A stretch of 64,000 bases of DNA from an uncultured Lachnospiraceae bacterium (GTDB lineage: Bacteria > Bacillota > Clostridia > Lachnospirales > Lachnospiraceae), in NCBI GenBank assembly GCA_948473115.1, contig CAOKWI010000015.1, forward strand, positions 1-64,000. The letters are read 5' to 3'. Below, one piece after another: positions 44,773 to 53,652 of the stretch. Made by a program: the position numbers and the translations under genes. How positions within the stretch are numbered: position 1 is the stretch's first letter; each line of letters begins with the position of its first letter. Below the pieces are notes generated by a model. The model was not told the DNA's origin. It saw only the letters and a list, made by a program, of their open reading frames with translations, and searched no databases.

Positions 44773-44855
44773 CTGCAAAAAGTGCCTCCGCGAGGCACTT
44801 CGAAGAATGCTTCGCATTCTTCCCCAGCCAGGACGAAATTTCCTATAAGATAAAA
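44773..44855 (-). promoter_or_regulatory. Hairpin module (third copy) between csrA-like and recombinase genes
   Basis: On the minus strand 'cttataggaaatttcgtc', then GAAGAATGCGAAGCATTCTTC, then AAGTGCCTC-gcg-GAGGCACTTTTT, which looks like a terminator. Same order of parts as at 15554-15648 and 35820-35905. Confidence 0.5.
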
Positions 44856-44879
44856 AAGCCGGAACAGGAAGGAGAAAAA

Positions 44880-45464
44880 ATGAGCACGACACAGCCGATC
44901 AGGGACCCGAAACTACTCCATGAATTCAAGGATTTTTACCTGGAAAAAGAAAGAAATATCCGCAACTACACCTTATGCATATTAGGCCTGAACACCGCCC
45001 TGCGGATCACGGATGTCCTGGAATTAAGATGGGGAGATCTGTATGATTTTAATAAGAATCACTTTCTGGAGCACCTGACAATCACAGAGAAGAAAACCGG
45101 AAAGACAAATACAATCGCCCTGAATCAATCCATCGTGGACACCCTTACCGCTTACAGGGCGCAGTTTCCTTCCGCTCTCACTGCAGACACCTGCCTGTTC
45201 CCCAGCCGTAAAGGTATAAACCGGCCCATCAGCCGCAGCCAGGCCTTCCGGATCATTAAGAAGGCCGCCCTTGCCGTGGGGCTGTGCCAGAATGTGAGCT
45301 GCCACTCCCTGCGGAAGACCTTTGGGTACCACGCCTGGCAGCAGGGGACACCGCCTGCCCTGCTGATGAATATTTACAATCACTCTTCCTATCAGGTCAC
45401 AAAGCACTATCTGGGAATCGAACAGGATGACAGGGACAATGTCTTTAAAAGTATTGCCCTGTAA
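44880..45464 (+). CDS. Minimal tyrosine recombinase/integrase
   Basis: A 194-residue phage-type integrase consisting almost only of the catalytic domain. Catalytic residues are in order: Arg42 (ALRITD), a beta-hairpin Lys near 75, His142-x-x-Arg145 (CHSLRKT), His168 (NHSS) and nucleophile Tyr177 (KHYLGI). The N-terminal core-binding domain of typical integrases (about 90 residues) is absent. ATG 44880 has AGGAAGGAG upstream; the frame continues back to 44703 through a hairpin repeat and is not credible there. Such short recombinases can act as DNA invertases. A fragment of a paralogue lies by flagellin 1. Confidence 0.85.
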   Translation: MSTTQPIRDPKLLHEFKDFYLEKERNIRNYTLCILGLNTALRITDVLELRWGDLYDFNKNHFLEHLTITEKKTGKTNTIALNQSIVDTLTAYRAQFPSALTADTCLFPSRKGINRPISRSQAFRIIKKAALAVGLCQNVSCHSLRKTFGYHAWQQGTPPALLMNIYNHSSYQVTKHYLGIEQDDRDNVFKSIAL

Positions 45465-45525
45465 AATGTAGGTATATAGCTTCGATGCCACTGTCAAGGT
45501 AAATATTTACAATGATTTGCTGATC

Positions 45526-45798
45526 CGTAACAGTTCAGCCATGCAACAATTTGCGAATTGCGCGTGGGTGCTTGCACACAAAGCGCGATTTGCAAATTGC
45601 TGCATGAGCGGAGCGCCCTCACATGAAGCCAAAAGGCGGCTCCCGCGGCATTCGCCAACTGTCCGTGCAAGCACGGCCGCTTGGCTCATTGCACGCGGAA
45701 ATAAAAGATGAGCCGCGCAGCGGCGTCGGATGCGAAGCAGACGCTGAGGAGGGGGCTTGCCCACCTCGTTATGAATGAGAGGGCTGGACTGTTACGCT
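45526..45798. repeat. Dispersed repeat family A, longest forward copy
   Basis: About 270 bp with inverted ends CGTAACAGTTCAGCC (45526-45540) and GGCTGGACTGTTACG (45783-45797). It contains 'ggagcgccctcacatgaag', 'ccgcttggctcattgc' and 'ggcgtcggatgcgaagcag' blocks shared with 3802-3953 and 55799-56090. No coding capacity is evident. Confidence 0.7.
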
Positions 45799-45844
45799 GA
45801 TCCATTTCTCTGACATTGCAGATTTCCTGAAGATCTGACATTTG

Positions 45845-45874
45845 AGAGACAAAAAATTAAAATTTTTTGTCTCT
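45845..45874. terminator. Bidirectional A/T-rich terminator
   Basis: AGAGACAAAAAATT-aa-AATTTTTTGTCTCT, a 14-bp perfect stem with A/T-tracts on both strands. It isolates the repeat from the promoter that follows. Confidence 0.65.
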
Positions 45875-45878
45875 GCCC

Positions 45879-45905
45879 TAAAGTATTTCCGATCTGATCC
45901 GATAA
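45879..45905 (+). promoter_or_regulatory. Near-consensus sigma-28 (FliA) promoter upstream of argG
   Basis: TAAAGTAT (45879-45886), 11 bp, TCCGATAA (45898-45905); consensus is TAAAGTTT-N11-GCCGATAA. The next downstream object is a 22-bp perfect stem-loop, then argG. It points at a flagellar-regulon small transcript. Confidence 0.55.
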
Positions 45906-45911
45906 ATAGAA

Positions 45912-45962
45912 TAACAGGCACGAATGCAACACTTGTTAACAAAGTGTTGCATTCGTGCCTGT
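45912..45962 (+). ncRNA. Perfect 22-bp stem-loop, candidate small RNA or terminator
   Basis: The arms AACAGGCACGAATGCAACAC(TT) and complement enclose loop gttaaca. It starts about 7 bases after the sigma-28-like -10, so a transcript from that promoter would begin with this hairpin. It shares its inner half with hairpins at 41943-41967 and 44664-44698. No strong U-tract follows. Confidence 0.4.
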
Positions 45963-46003
45963 TATGTATTGTAACCGTTCCGCCATACATTATCCCATTT
46001 TTC

Positions 46004-46032
46004 TTGCAATTATGGCGTTTCTGTTGTATAGT
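46004..46032 (+). promoter_or_regulatory. Sigma-A promoter of argG
   Basis: TTGCAA (46004-46009), 17 bp, TATAGT (46027-46032), 45 bp before the argG ATG. No arginine-repressor box was recognised. Confidence 0.5.
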
Positions 46033-46076
46033 TGTTTCGAGTTGAATCATACAAATATTGATTGGAGGATATCATA

Positions 46077-47300
46077 ATGAAAGAAAAAGTTGTTCTGGCT
46101 TATTCCGGCGGTCTGGACACTACCGCCATCATTCCCTGGTTAAAGGAGAATTTCGACTATGAGGTGATCTGCGTCTGTGTGGACTGCGGACAGGCCGAGG
46201 AACTGGACGGCCTGGAGGAAAGGGCAAAGTCCTGCGGCGCTTCCAAGCTCTACATAGAGAACGTGATCGACGAGTTCTGTGACGAGTACATTGTTCCCTG
46301 TGTGCAGGCAAATGCCATTTACGAGAATAAATATCTGCTGGGCACTTCCATGGCAAGACCCCTCATCGCCAAGAAGCTGGTGGAGATCGCAAGGAAAGAA
46401 GGGGCTACCGCCATCTGCCATGGCGCAACCGGAAAGGGCAACGACCAGATCCGTTTCGAACTGGGCATCAAGGCGCTTGCTCCTGATATCAAGATCATTG
46501 CGGCATGGAGGAACGATAAGTGGACCATGGATTCCCGTGAGTCCGAGATCGCATACTGCCAGGCCCATGGCATCCATCTTCCCTTCTCCGCTGATTCCTC
46601 TTACAGCCGCGACCGCAATATCTGGCACATCAGCCATGAGGGACTGGAACTGGAGGATCCCGCAAACGAGCCTAACTTTGAGCATCTGCTGGTGCTGGGC
46701 ACCACGCCTGAAAAGGCTCCCGAGGAGGGCGAATATGTGACCATGACCTTTGAAAAGGGCATTCCCACCTCCGTAAACGGCAAAAAGATGAAAGTATCCG
46801 AGATCATCAGCACCCTGAACGAGATGGGCGGAAAGCACGGTATCGGCATCATTGACATTGTGGAAAACCGTGTGGTGGGCATGAAATCCCGCGGCGTCTA
46901 TGAGACCCCCGGCGGTACCATCCTGATGGAGGCCCATCAGCAGCTTGAGGAACTGATCCTGGATCGCGACACCTACGCAATGAAGAAGGAGATTGGAAGC
47001 CGCTTCGCAAGCCTTGTATACGAAGGAAAATGGTTTACACCCCTGCGTCAGGCAGAGCAGGCATTTATTGAGGAGACCCAGAAATATGTTACCGGCGAAG
47101 TGAAGTTCAAGCTTTACAAGGGCAATATCATCAAGGCTGGCACCACTTCCCCTTATACTCTTTACAACGAAAGCATCGCTTCCTTTACCACCGGCGACCT
47201 GTACGATCACCACGATGCAGAAGGCTTTATCAATCTGTTCGGGCTCTCCTGCAAGGTACGCGCCATGAAGATGCAGGAGCAGGGTGAGGAAATGTTCTAA
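46077..47300 (+). CDS. argG: Argininosuccinate synthase
   Basis: A 407-residue ArgG, which joins citrulline and aspartate with ATP in arginine synthesis. The ATP pyrophosphatase P-loop AYSGGLDTT is at residues 8-16; GATGKGNDQ and the [13 protein letters not shown] (DSRESEIAY) motif are also present. ATG 46077 has GGAGG 8 bases upstream (the frame opens at TTG 46062). argH is not adjacent. A DUF1294 gene follows. Confidence 0.96.
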   Translation: MKEKVVLAYSGGLDTTAIIPWLKENFDYEVICVCVDCGQAEELDGLEERAKSCGASKLYIENVIDEFCDEYIVPCVQANAIYENKYLLGTSMARPLIAKKLVEIARKEGATAICHGATGKGNDQIRFELGIKALAPDIKIIAAWRNDKWTMDSRESEIAYCQAHGIHLPFSADSSYSRDRNIWHISHEGLELEDPANEPNFEHLLVLGTTPEKAPEEGEYVTMTFEKGIPTSVNGKKMKVSEIISTLNEMGGKHGIGIIDIVENRVVGMKSRGVYETPGGTILMEAHQQLEELILDRDTYAMKKEIGSRFASLVYEGKWFTPLRQAEQAFIEETQKYVTGEVKFKLYKGNIIKAGTTSPYTLYNESIASFTTGDLYDHHDAEGFINLFGLSCKVRAMKMQEQGEEMF

Positions 47301-47418
47301 AGAAACGCTTCCTAAGCGTTTCCCTGAAGCCAACACCCCCGCTGCAAGCACGGGACATCAAGCTTGCAGCGCTACAGGCAACGGGGCTTTGACCCTCGCT
47401 GGAAGAAGGAAGGATGGA

Positions 47419-47703
47419 ATGACCTCAGTTACGATTTTAGGAGGATACCTCCTTTTGATTAATTTCATCGGCTATGTTATCATGGGTGTGGACAAAAAAA
47501 GAGCCATCCGGGGTGCCTGGCGCATCTCGGAGGCTTCTTTATTTACGGTCGCCCTGCTGGGCGGTGCGCTGGGATGCACTCTTGGCATGAACCATTTCCG
47601 TCACAAGACAAAGCACTGGTATTTTAAGTACGGGATGCCTGCCATTTTCCTATTACAGGTCTGTCTGCTGGTATTTCTCAGCAGGGCACTGTTCCCGACA
47701 TGA
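47419..47703 (+). CDS. DUF1294 small membrane protein
   Basis: A 94-residue protein with three membrane helices and the DUF1294 motifs DKKRAIRGAWRISE and HKTKHWYF. Function unknown in the family. ATG 47419 follows AAGGAAGG; an upstream in-frame stretch to 47284 overlaps argG and reads through low-quality sequence. About 120 bp after argG, likely co-transcribed. Confidence 0.8.
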   Translation: MTSVTILGGYLLLINFIGYVIMGVDKKRAIRGAWRISEASLFTVALLGGALGCTLGMNHFRHKTKHWYFKYGMPAIFLLQVCLLVFLSRALFPT

Positions 47704-47787
47704 TGAGTCATTCGCTCAAATCCTATGCCGAACCTAATGCATCATTGCATTAATTTCTGAGTAATCAGCACTCGCTGTTCACGTTAT

Positions 47788-47859
47788 TGCTGCGTTGTTG
47801 TCGGTCAACAATTGCTTTAGCAATTTGATACCGCATCGTTGGCCGACAACAACGCAGCA
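47788..47859. repeat. Palindromic element with 22-bp arms
   Basis: TGCTGCGTTGTTGTCGGTCAAC-type left arm (47788-47809, here given as TGCTGCGTTGTTGTCGG plus TCAAC) pairs with 47838-47859, one mismatch; the loop holds another hairpin (aattgctttagcaatt). The 47704-48099 interval otherwise has only repeat sequence. Confidence 0.65.
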
Positions 47860-47926
47860 GATGGAAATTTAGGCAAGTCATTAGTCAAATTATGAACGTG
47901 TCAGTGCACTAGATATTTTCCGTAAC

Positions 47927-48020
47927 AGTTCAACTATACGGCACCGCGAAGTCCAAATTGCTTTCTTGTGCAATTTTGCGAGACTTTCCTCATTACTTGC
48001 GGGAATAAAGATTGCACTCC
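47927..48020. repeat. Dispersed repeat family C copy
   Basis: Begins CGTAACAGTTCAACTATACGGC and contains 'caccgcgaagtc', 'gtgcaattttgcgagact'. The same blocks are at 59569-59652. Confidence 0.6.
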
Positions 48021-48099
48021 TTCAAAATATCTTTTATAATATAATTATCTACAAACGGTTTTATTTATTTGAAAGAAGGTGGCAAAGGTGGTGAATACA

Positions 48100-48237
48100 A
48101 TGACCAATCAGGAATTATGCATTTTGCTTGAATCGCTGCTCGCATTACTTGAAACAAATAACAACGAAAAAGCGAAAACAGTGATTGAAAATGCTATCAG
48201 GCGAATTGATAAAGGACAAAAAGAAGAGAACAGGTAA
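48100..48237 (+). CDS. Second 45-residue hypothetical protein
   Basis: A charged, probably helical-hairpin protein (MTNQELCILLESLLALLET...). ATG 48100 has AAAGGTGG upstream; an in-frame GTG at 48091 also has a site. A clear terminator 35 bp after the stop makes a monocistronic unit. It has the same length and genetic layout as the small gene at 18238 but only vague sequence likeness. Function unknown. Confidence 0.5.
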   Translation: MTNQELCILLESLLALLETNNNEKAKTVIENAIRRIDKGQKEENR

Positions 48238-48271
48238 CCCAAGGAAAAAGAATTGTCACGAATACATGGGA

Positions 48272-48296
48272 AAAGAGCGCAGTTCTTGCGCTCTTT
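48272..48296 (+). terminator. Terminator after the 45-residue protein gene
   Basis: AAAGAGCGC-agttctt-GCGCTCTTT followed by T-rich sequence; also suitable for the convergent DegV gene. Confidence 0.75.
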
Positions 48297-48310
48297 CTCC
48301 TTATTTGCAG

Positions 48311-49147
48311 TCAGGTAGTCACGATCACCCCGCCGTCATTGGCGTACATACTGCTGATGCCTCTCATATCCATCACAATACACTCTTTGAATTTCCGTTT
48401 TGCAAGAATAATTTCCTTCACCATCTCCGCCCTGGAGAGTTCGTTGCAATGAGTGATGATCAGGCGGCGTTCCTCTGACTGATCCACTTCTGCCACTGCA
48501 AATTCCGCCATCTTCACCAACGCCTTCCTGATACCGATGGACTGGCTTTTCTGCTCGATCTTTCCCTTGACGCCTATCATCACCGGTTTTATGTTCAGAC
48601 TGGACACAGCCAATGCCTTGATACCTGAAATTCTTCCATTCTTAATAAAGGTGTCCAGATTATCCAGCACAAAATAAGTATGCACACTGTCACGGTAACT
48701 CTCGATCTGCTTTACAATCTCCTCGAAGGAGAATCCTGCCTCCTCCAGCTCGACCAGCTTCAATGCCAGCTGTGTCTCTCCGCCGCTGGCAGATTCAGAA
48801 TCCACCACATGGATCTGTTTGTCTCCGTATTTCTCCCGGTACAGGTCCATTCCCAGTTTTGCGCTGTTATAGCTGCCGCTCAGGTGGGAAGACAAGGTTA
48901 CGGCATACACATGGTCGGCATCCCCTCTGTAAGCCTCCATGAAAAGCTCCGGCGAGGGACAGGAAGACCTGGGACACTGGGGACAATCCGCCACCTTTTT
49001 CAAAAACACCTTCTGGTCAAAGTCATCATCATCCTGAATCCGATAATCCCCTACCTCAATTCCAAGGGGCACCCGTACAAAACGGGGATCCTGAAGCAAC
49101 TCATCAGGAAGCTCACAACAACTGTCCACTACTATCTTGTAACTCAT
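48311..49147 (-). CDS. DegV/FakB-type fatty-acid-binding protein
   Basis: A 278-residue DegV-family protein, which binds a fatty acid and presents it to a kinase (FakA) for phosphorylation. The motifs VVDSCCELP near the start, TLSSHLSGSYNSA and VVDSESASGGE are characteristic. ATG 49147 has AGGAA upstream but close; other starts are possible. No fakA is nearby. It is transcribed toward the small gene's terminator. Confidence 0.88.
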   Translation of the reverse strand: MSYKIVVDSCCELPDELLQDPRFVRVPLGIEVGDYRIQDDDDFDQKVFLKKVADCPQCPRSSCPSPELFMEAYRGDADHVYAVTLSSHLSGSYNSAKLGMDLYREKYGDKQIHVVDSESASGGETQLALKLVELEEAGFSFEEIVKQIESYRDSVHTYFVLDNLDTFIKNGRISGIKALAVSSLNIKPVMIGVKGKIEQKSQSIGIRKALVKMAEFAVAEVDQSEERRLIITHCNELSRAEMVKEIILAKRKFKECIVMDMRGISSMYANDGGVIVTT

Positions 49148-49330
49148 AATTCCTCGCATTCTGCCGCATTGATACAACAGCTGTCAAGCTGTGCCGGCGG
49201 CCTGTTAATTATCTGGAACCCTTTATCTGTATCTGCATCGGTATGCTGTTATGCTTTTCATCCGGCAAATGTTTCCAGTCATGAGCATAAAAGGCGATGC
49301 AGATCATATTTCCGGGAACGTGACCAAAAA

Positions 49331-49369
49331 TGCTATCACATATGGTTTTCATTACCATATATGATAGCA
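49331..49369. repeat. Palindrome between DegV and opp genes
   Basis: TGCTATCACATATGGT (49331-49346) pairs with ACCATATATGATAGCA (49354-49369), one mismatch. It may be an operator for degV or a 3' hairpin of the opp operon. The rest of 49178-49469 is A/T-rich with no gene seen. Confidence 0.55.
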
Positions 49370-49469
49370 TCCTAAATGCAGTATGTAAAGCATATTATTG
49401 CCATATCACATATTTTTTACAACTTTATGCTTATTTTATGTTTTACACAATTTTATATTTTCACCGATC

Positions 49470-50402
49470 CTATATTTTCCCGAACCCTTCCGTCATCTCC
49501 CTGTCATTTGCCAGGATCATATGTCCCGGGCGGATTTCCCGCCACCTGGGGGGATTCCTGTCGTAATCATGGATGGACGGGTCATAGACTGTCAGCTTCT
49601 TTTCCCTCTCCCTGACGGGATCCGGCATGGGAATCGCAGACAGCAGCGCCCTCGTATAAGGATGGGCTGCATGGGTAATCAGCTCCTCGGTCTCCGCCAG
49701 CTCCACAATGCGCCCCTTGTACACCACGGCGATCCTGTCGGAGAAATAGCGCATGACTGACAGATCGTGGGCGATAAAGATATAAGTGATCCCACGTGAC
49801 TTCTGCAAAGAAGCCAGCAGATTCAGCACCTGGGCCCGTATGGACACATCCAGGGCGGAAATCGGCTCATCCGCAATGATGCATTCCGGCTCCATGATCA
49901 ATGCCCTGGCAATGCCTATCCTCTGTCTCTGGCCTCCGGAAAACTCATGGGGAAAACGGCTGGCAAACTCCGGAAGCAGTCCCACCTCCGCCAATGCCTG
50001 CTGCACCTTTTGCATCCGCTCTTCCTTACTTATCTTACGATTCAGATTCAAAAGCCCCTCACTGACAATATAATCCACCTTGGCGCGCTCATTCAGGGAC
50101 GCCATGGGATCCTGGAAGATCATCTGTATCTCCTGGATGATCTGCCTGTCCAGCTGCCGGCTGATCCTGCCGTTGATCCGGTTGCCTTTATAGAGTATCT
50201 CTCCCGCCGAAGTGGGGTGAATCCGCATGATGGCGCGTCCGATGGTGGTCTTTCCGGAGCCGGACTCTCCCACGATGCCGAAGGTCTCTCCCCGGTATAC
50301 CTGAAAGCTCACTCCCCGGACCGCCTCAAAGGCCTTCTTGCCGTTCCCAAAGGTGACATGCAGATCCTTTACATCCAACAGTACTTCTCTATCCGTACTC
50401 AT
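49470..50402 (-). CDS. oppF: Oligopeptide ABC transporter ATPase OppF
   Basis: A 310-residue ATPase: Walker [13 protein letters not shown], signature FSGGQRQR, Walker [12 protein letters not shown], and the C-terminal oligopeptide-transporter extension ([14 protein letters not shown]). Its ATG overlaps the oppD stop by 4 bp. Last gene of the operon. Confidence 0.93.
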   Translation of the reverse strand: MSTDREVLLDVKDLHVTFGNGKKAFEAVRGVSFQVYRGETFGIVGESGSGKTTIGRAIMRIHPTSAGEILYKGNRINGRISRQLDRQIIQEIQMIFQDPMASLNERAKVDYIVSEGLLNLNRKISKEERMQKVQQALAEVGLLPEFASRFPHEFSGGQRQRIGIARALIMEPECIIADEPISALDVSIRAQVLNLLASLQKSRGITYIFIAHDLSVMRYFSDRIAVVYKGRIVELAETEELITHAAHPYTRALLSAIPMPDPVREREKKLTVYDPSIHDYDRNPPRWREIRPGHMILANDREMTEGFGKI

Positions 50403-51457
50403 CCCAGCACCTCCAGATTCCTCAGATTCCGAATCCCCTCAGGGGGCTCCAGCTTCGGCGCCCTGGGATCCAAAAGCCAGGTCTTGGCCTTATGGGTGGC
50501 ACTGATTTCGAAGCAGGGCGGCGCCATCAGGAAGTCGATCTTCAGCGCTTTGGGGTTTCTGGGCGCGAAGGCATCCCCCTCTATGGTCTTATACAGGCTG
50601 GGAGGCGTTCCCTTGATGGTGAACAGTTCTTCCCCCTTCTGCCCCAGCTGGGGAAGGGAGGATAGCAGCGCCCATGTATAGGGATGCCTTGGATCGTAGA
50701 ACACGTCCTCCGCCGTCCCGATCTCCACAAAGTCCCCCGCATACATGACAGCCACCCTGTCCGCGATATTGGCCACCACCCCAAGGTCATGCGTGATAAA
50801 AATAATGGTCAGGTCATACTTTGCCTTCAATTCCTTCAGCAGCCCCATGATCTGGGCCTGAATGGTCACATCCAGCGCCGTGGTGGGCTCGTCGCAGATC
50901 AGTATCTCAGGGCTGCAGGCAAGGGCTATGGCAATCACCACACGCTGCCGCATACCGCCCGAGAATTCATGTGGATATTGTTTATAACGTCTTTCCGGAT
51001 CCCGGATACCCACATCCTGTAAATAAGAGTAAACCTTATTCCTCACGGCCTCCCTGCCCTTGATGTCAGGCTGATGGAGACGCACCGCTTCCGCGATCTG
51101 CTCCCCGATGGTCTTCAACGGATTTAAGCTTGTCATTGGATCCTGCATGATCATGGCGATCTCACTGCCGCGGATCCCCTGCCATTCCTTCTCCGTCTTA
51201 AATTTCGCAAGATCCTTCCCGTTATAAAGGATCTCACCCGAGGAGATAAAGCCGTTACCGTCCAGCAGCCCCATAAAGGACTTGGTCAGCACCGATTTGC
51301 CGGAGCCGGATTCTCCCACCACCGCGATACTCTCGCCTTTATATACATCCAGGGACACATTCCTGACCGCATGGAGCACCTGCCCCCGCAGCGTAAATTT
51401 AATGTTCAGGTCCCTGACCGATAATATAACCTTGGAAAAATTGTCGTTCTCTTTCAT
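50399..51457 (-). CDS. oppD: Oligopeptide ABC transporter ATPase OppD
   Basis: A 352-residue ATPase with Walker [13 protein letters not shown], signature FSGGMRQR, Walker [12 protein letters not shown] and the C-terminal oligo_HPY domain ([22 protein letters not shown]) with Cys. It pairs with OppF to drive OppBC. Confidence 0.93.
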   Translation of the reverse strand: MKENDNFSKVILSVRDLNIKFTLRGQVLHAVRNVSLDVYKGESIAVVGESGSGKSVLTKSFMGLLDGNGFISSGEILYNGKDLAKFKTEKEWQGIRGSEIAMIMQDPMTSLNPLKTIGEQIAEAVRLHQPDIKGREAVRNKVYSYLQDVGIRDPERRYKQYPHEFSGGMRQRVVIAIALACSPEILICDEPTTALDVTIQAQIMGLLKELKAKYDLTIIFITHDLGVVANIADRVAVMYAGDFVEIGTAEDVFYDPRHPYTWALLSSLPQLGQKGEELFTIKGTPPSLYKTIEGDAFAPRNPKALKIDFLMAPPCFEISATHKAKTWLLDPRAPKLEPPEGIRNLRNLEVLG

Positions 51458-51472
51458 TAAACCCTCCTTGGC

Positions 51473-52495
51473 CTACCTATGGTTTTTGGGATCCGCAGCG
51501 TCGGAAAAGGCATTTCCCACAATGTAAAAGGAAATCGTCACAATGGACAGGATCACCGTGGGATAGATCAGCTGATATCTCTGGGACACGTTCATCATCA
51601 CAGCCCGCCCCGCGTCGATCAGGTTTCCCAGGCTGGGAGTCGATGTGGGAAGCCCCAGACCTATGTATGTGACAAACACCTCATTGCCTATGGCTCCGGG
51701 AATGGACAGCGCCATACGCAGCATAATCACGGATACCAGATAGGGCAGCAGATTCTTCAGCACAAGCCTCCTGGTAGGCGTTCCCAGACATCTGGACGCA
51801 AGGTTATAATCCCTGTCACGGATGATCAGGATCTGGTTGCGGATAAACCGCGCCATACCGATCCAGCCCGTCAGGGACATGGCAAAGATCAGCGTTTTCA
51901 CGCTGGGGGAAAGGATATACGCCACCAGGATCAGAATGATGGTCTGTGGAATATTGTCCAGCACATTGTACAATTCCGTGAAGAAGAAATCCAGCTTCCG
52001 CAGATATCCCCACAGGACACCCATGGTAATCCCCACCACCGCCTCTATCATGGCCACCGCAAACCCGATCAGGATGGAAGTCCTTGTTCCTGCCCAGATA
52101 CGCGCCCAGAGATCCTGGCCGATATTGTTGGTGCCAAAAAGGAAAGTATCATTGGGAGGCACGTTCCGCAGAGCCATGGAGGTATTGGGATCGTTATTCA
52201 CAGTGTTGGGGTCGAACTGTCCCGGCAGATAGGGCTGGATAAAAGTAAACAGCAGGATCCCGAGCATCAGCAGCATGACCGCCACGGCGCCCTTATTCTT
52301 AAAGAACATCCGCACGGTACTGCCCCAGTAGGAATAATTGCTGTAGCCCGTCTTCTCCGCCTCTTTCTCATCATATTGGGCATAGGAAAAGAGTTCCCGG
52401 TCACTGATGCCGGCTGTTTTGTCCACTCCCACCCTAATCTGCGCTTCTGCGGCTTCCTCCAGGTTTCTGGAAAGCTTATCCTTCAAAGAAAACAT
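51473..52495 (-). CDS. oppC: Oligopeptide ABC transporter permease OppC
   Basis: A 340-residue permease with a long hydrophilic N-terminus (1-70) and six membrane helices; the coupling loop LGTPTRRLVLKNLLPYL is visible. Its start shares a base with the oppB stop. Confidence 0.93.
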   Translation of the reverse strand: MFSLKDKLSRNLEEAAEAQIRVGVDKTAGISDRELFSYAQYDEKEAEKTGYSNYSYWGSTVRMFFKNKGAVAVMLLMLGILLFTFIQPYLPGQFDPNTVNNDPNTSMALRNVPPNDTFLFGTNNIGQDLWARIWAGTRTSILIGFAVAMIEAVVGITMGVLWGYLRKLDFFFTELYNVLDNIPQTIILILVAYILSPSVKTLIFAMSLTGWIGMARFIRNQILIIRDRDYNLASRCLGTPTRRLVLKNLLPYLVSVIMLRMALSIPGAIGNEVFVTYIGLGLPTSTPSLGNLIDAGRAVMMNVSQRYQLIYPTVILSIVTISFYIVGNAFSDAADPKNHR

Positions 52496-53436
52496 CAGCG
52501 TCCGCCCTCCTTCCTGCCCAGACTGATCCTGGGATCCAGAACCGTCATCATGATATCCCCAAGCAGCAGGCCAATGACGCCCACCGTGGCATACAGTAAA
52601 ACAATGGCCTGGACCATGTTGTTGTCGTTATCCTTGATGACCGTCACCAGCAGACCGCCCATACCGGGAATGCTGTACAGGGATTCCACGTAAATGGAAC
52701 CGATCACTGTATTTAAAAAGGAAGAGGGCAGATATTGTACCATGGGGACAAAGGCATTCCGGAAAATATGCCGGAACATGATCCTGCCGCCCGAAGCGCC
52801 CTTCGCTTTAGCAAGGCTCACATAGTCCTTATTGCTCTCGTCCACCATATACCGCCGCAGCCACATACCGTAGTAGGCGATATTGCCCAGGGACATGGAA
52901 ATCACCGGCAGGACCCAGCTCCGCCAGTTATTCGGATTAAAGAGCAGCGGGATATTCAGCAGAGTGGTACCGTACATCTGAATGAACAGGAAGTAGACTG
53001 CTGCGGGCACCGCCTGGATAAAGACGATAAAGAGCGTTCCGAATTTGTCAAAAAATCTGCCCTTGTACCGTGCCATCAGCGTTCCCAGCGGAATACCGAG
53101 ACACATTGCCACAAGGATGGACAGGCAGCCCAGCCTGATCGATACCGGCAGCTTATCCTTCAATATTTCCGTGACAGGGACATTGACACGGTAGCTGTGG
53201 GACACCCCGAAATCCCCCTGAAACATATTCTGGAAGAAATGCACCAGCTGTACCGGCAGGGGATCCAGCAGCCCCTGCTCCTTTAGGCCCGCCTGAATCT
53301 GCGCGTCCGTCAGTTTGTCAAAATTCTGAAAGTACCCTTCGATGGGCATCTGACGCATCAGGATAAAGACGATGCATATGATCAGCGCCAGCGTCAAAAG
53401 GGATCTCCCGACTCTCTTTACCAAGTATTTCGCCAT
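52495..53436 (-). CDS. oppB: Oligopeptide ABC transporter permease OppB
   Basis: A 313-residue permease with six membrane helices and the loop AKGASGGRIMFRHIFRNAF. ATG 53436 has TTGGAGAT upstream; the frame runs back to 53523 through the oppA-oppB hairpin. Forms the channel with OppC. Confidence 0.93.
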   Translation of the reverse strand: MAKYLVKRVGRSLLTLALIICIVFILMRQMPIEGYFQNFDKLTDAQIQAGLKEQGLLDPLPVQLVHFFQNMFQGDFGVSHSYRVNVPVTEILKDKLPVSIRLGCLSILVAMCLGIPLGTLMARYKGRFFDKFGTLFIVFIQAVPAAVYFLFIQMYGTTLLNIPLLFNPNNWRSWVLPVISMSLGNIAYYGMWLRRYMVDESNKDYVSLAKAKGASGGRIMFRHIFRNAFVPMVQYLPSSFLNTVIGSIYVESLYSIPGMGGLLVTVIKDNDNNMVQAIVLLYATVGVIGLLLGDIMMTVLDPRISLGRKEGGR

Positions 53437-53535
53437 AATGATCTCCAATATTGTTTCTGTAATTATACATGTATACCGGTATGCCTGCAACAGACCCACC
53501 CTCCGCGGGAGCTCCGCTGCCATGAATAGAAAACA

Positions 53536-53565
53536 GGCAGGTACAGGAACCCTCCCATACCTGCC
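53536..53565 (-). terminator. Partial terminator between oppA and oppB
   Basis: GGCAGGTA (with complement TACCTGCC) encloses a 14-base loop, followed on the minus strand by TGTTTTCT. Such a hairpin after the binding-protein gene usually lets oppA mRNA exceed that of the channel genes. Confidence 0.6.
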
Positions 53566-53652
53566 CTATACTATCTTATTCCAACGTATTCCATGTGTCA
53601 AGTTTTTCCATTACCGCCGCCCGGCACTTTTATTGGTTTTTATATTCTTCCT

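Noticed and set aside
44703-44879. N-terminal extension of the recombinase
   Set aside because: It translates a hairpin repeat; the ATG at 44880 has a good ribosome site. Similar 'protein' sequence appears where the same repeat occurs at 15.6 kb.
46140-47351. A 403-residue minus-strand frame opposite argG
   Set aside because: Antisense shadow of a highly conserved enzyme gene.
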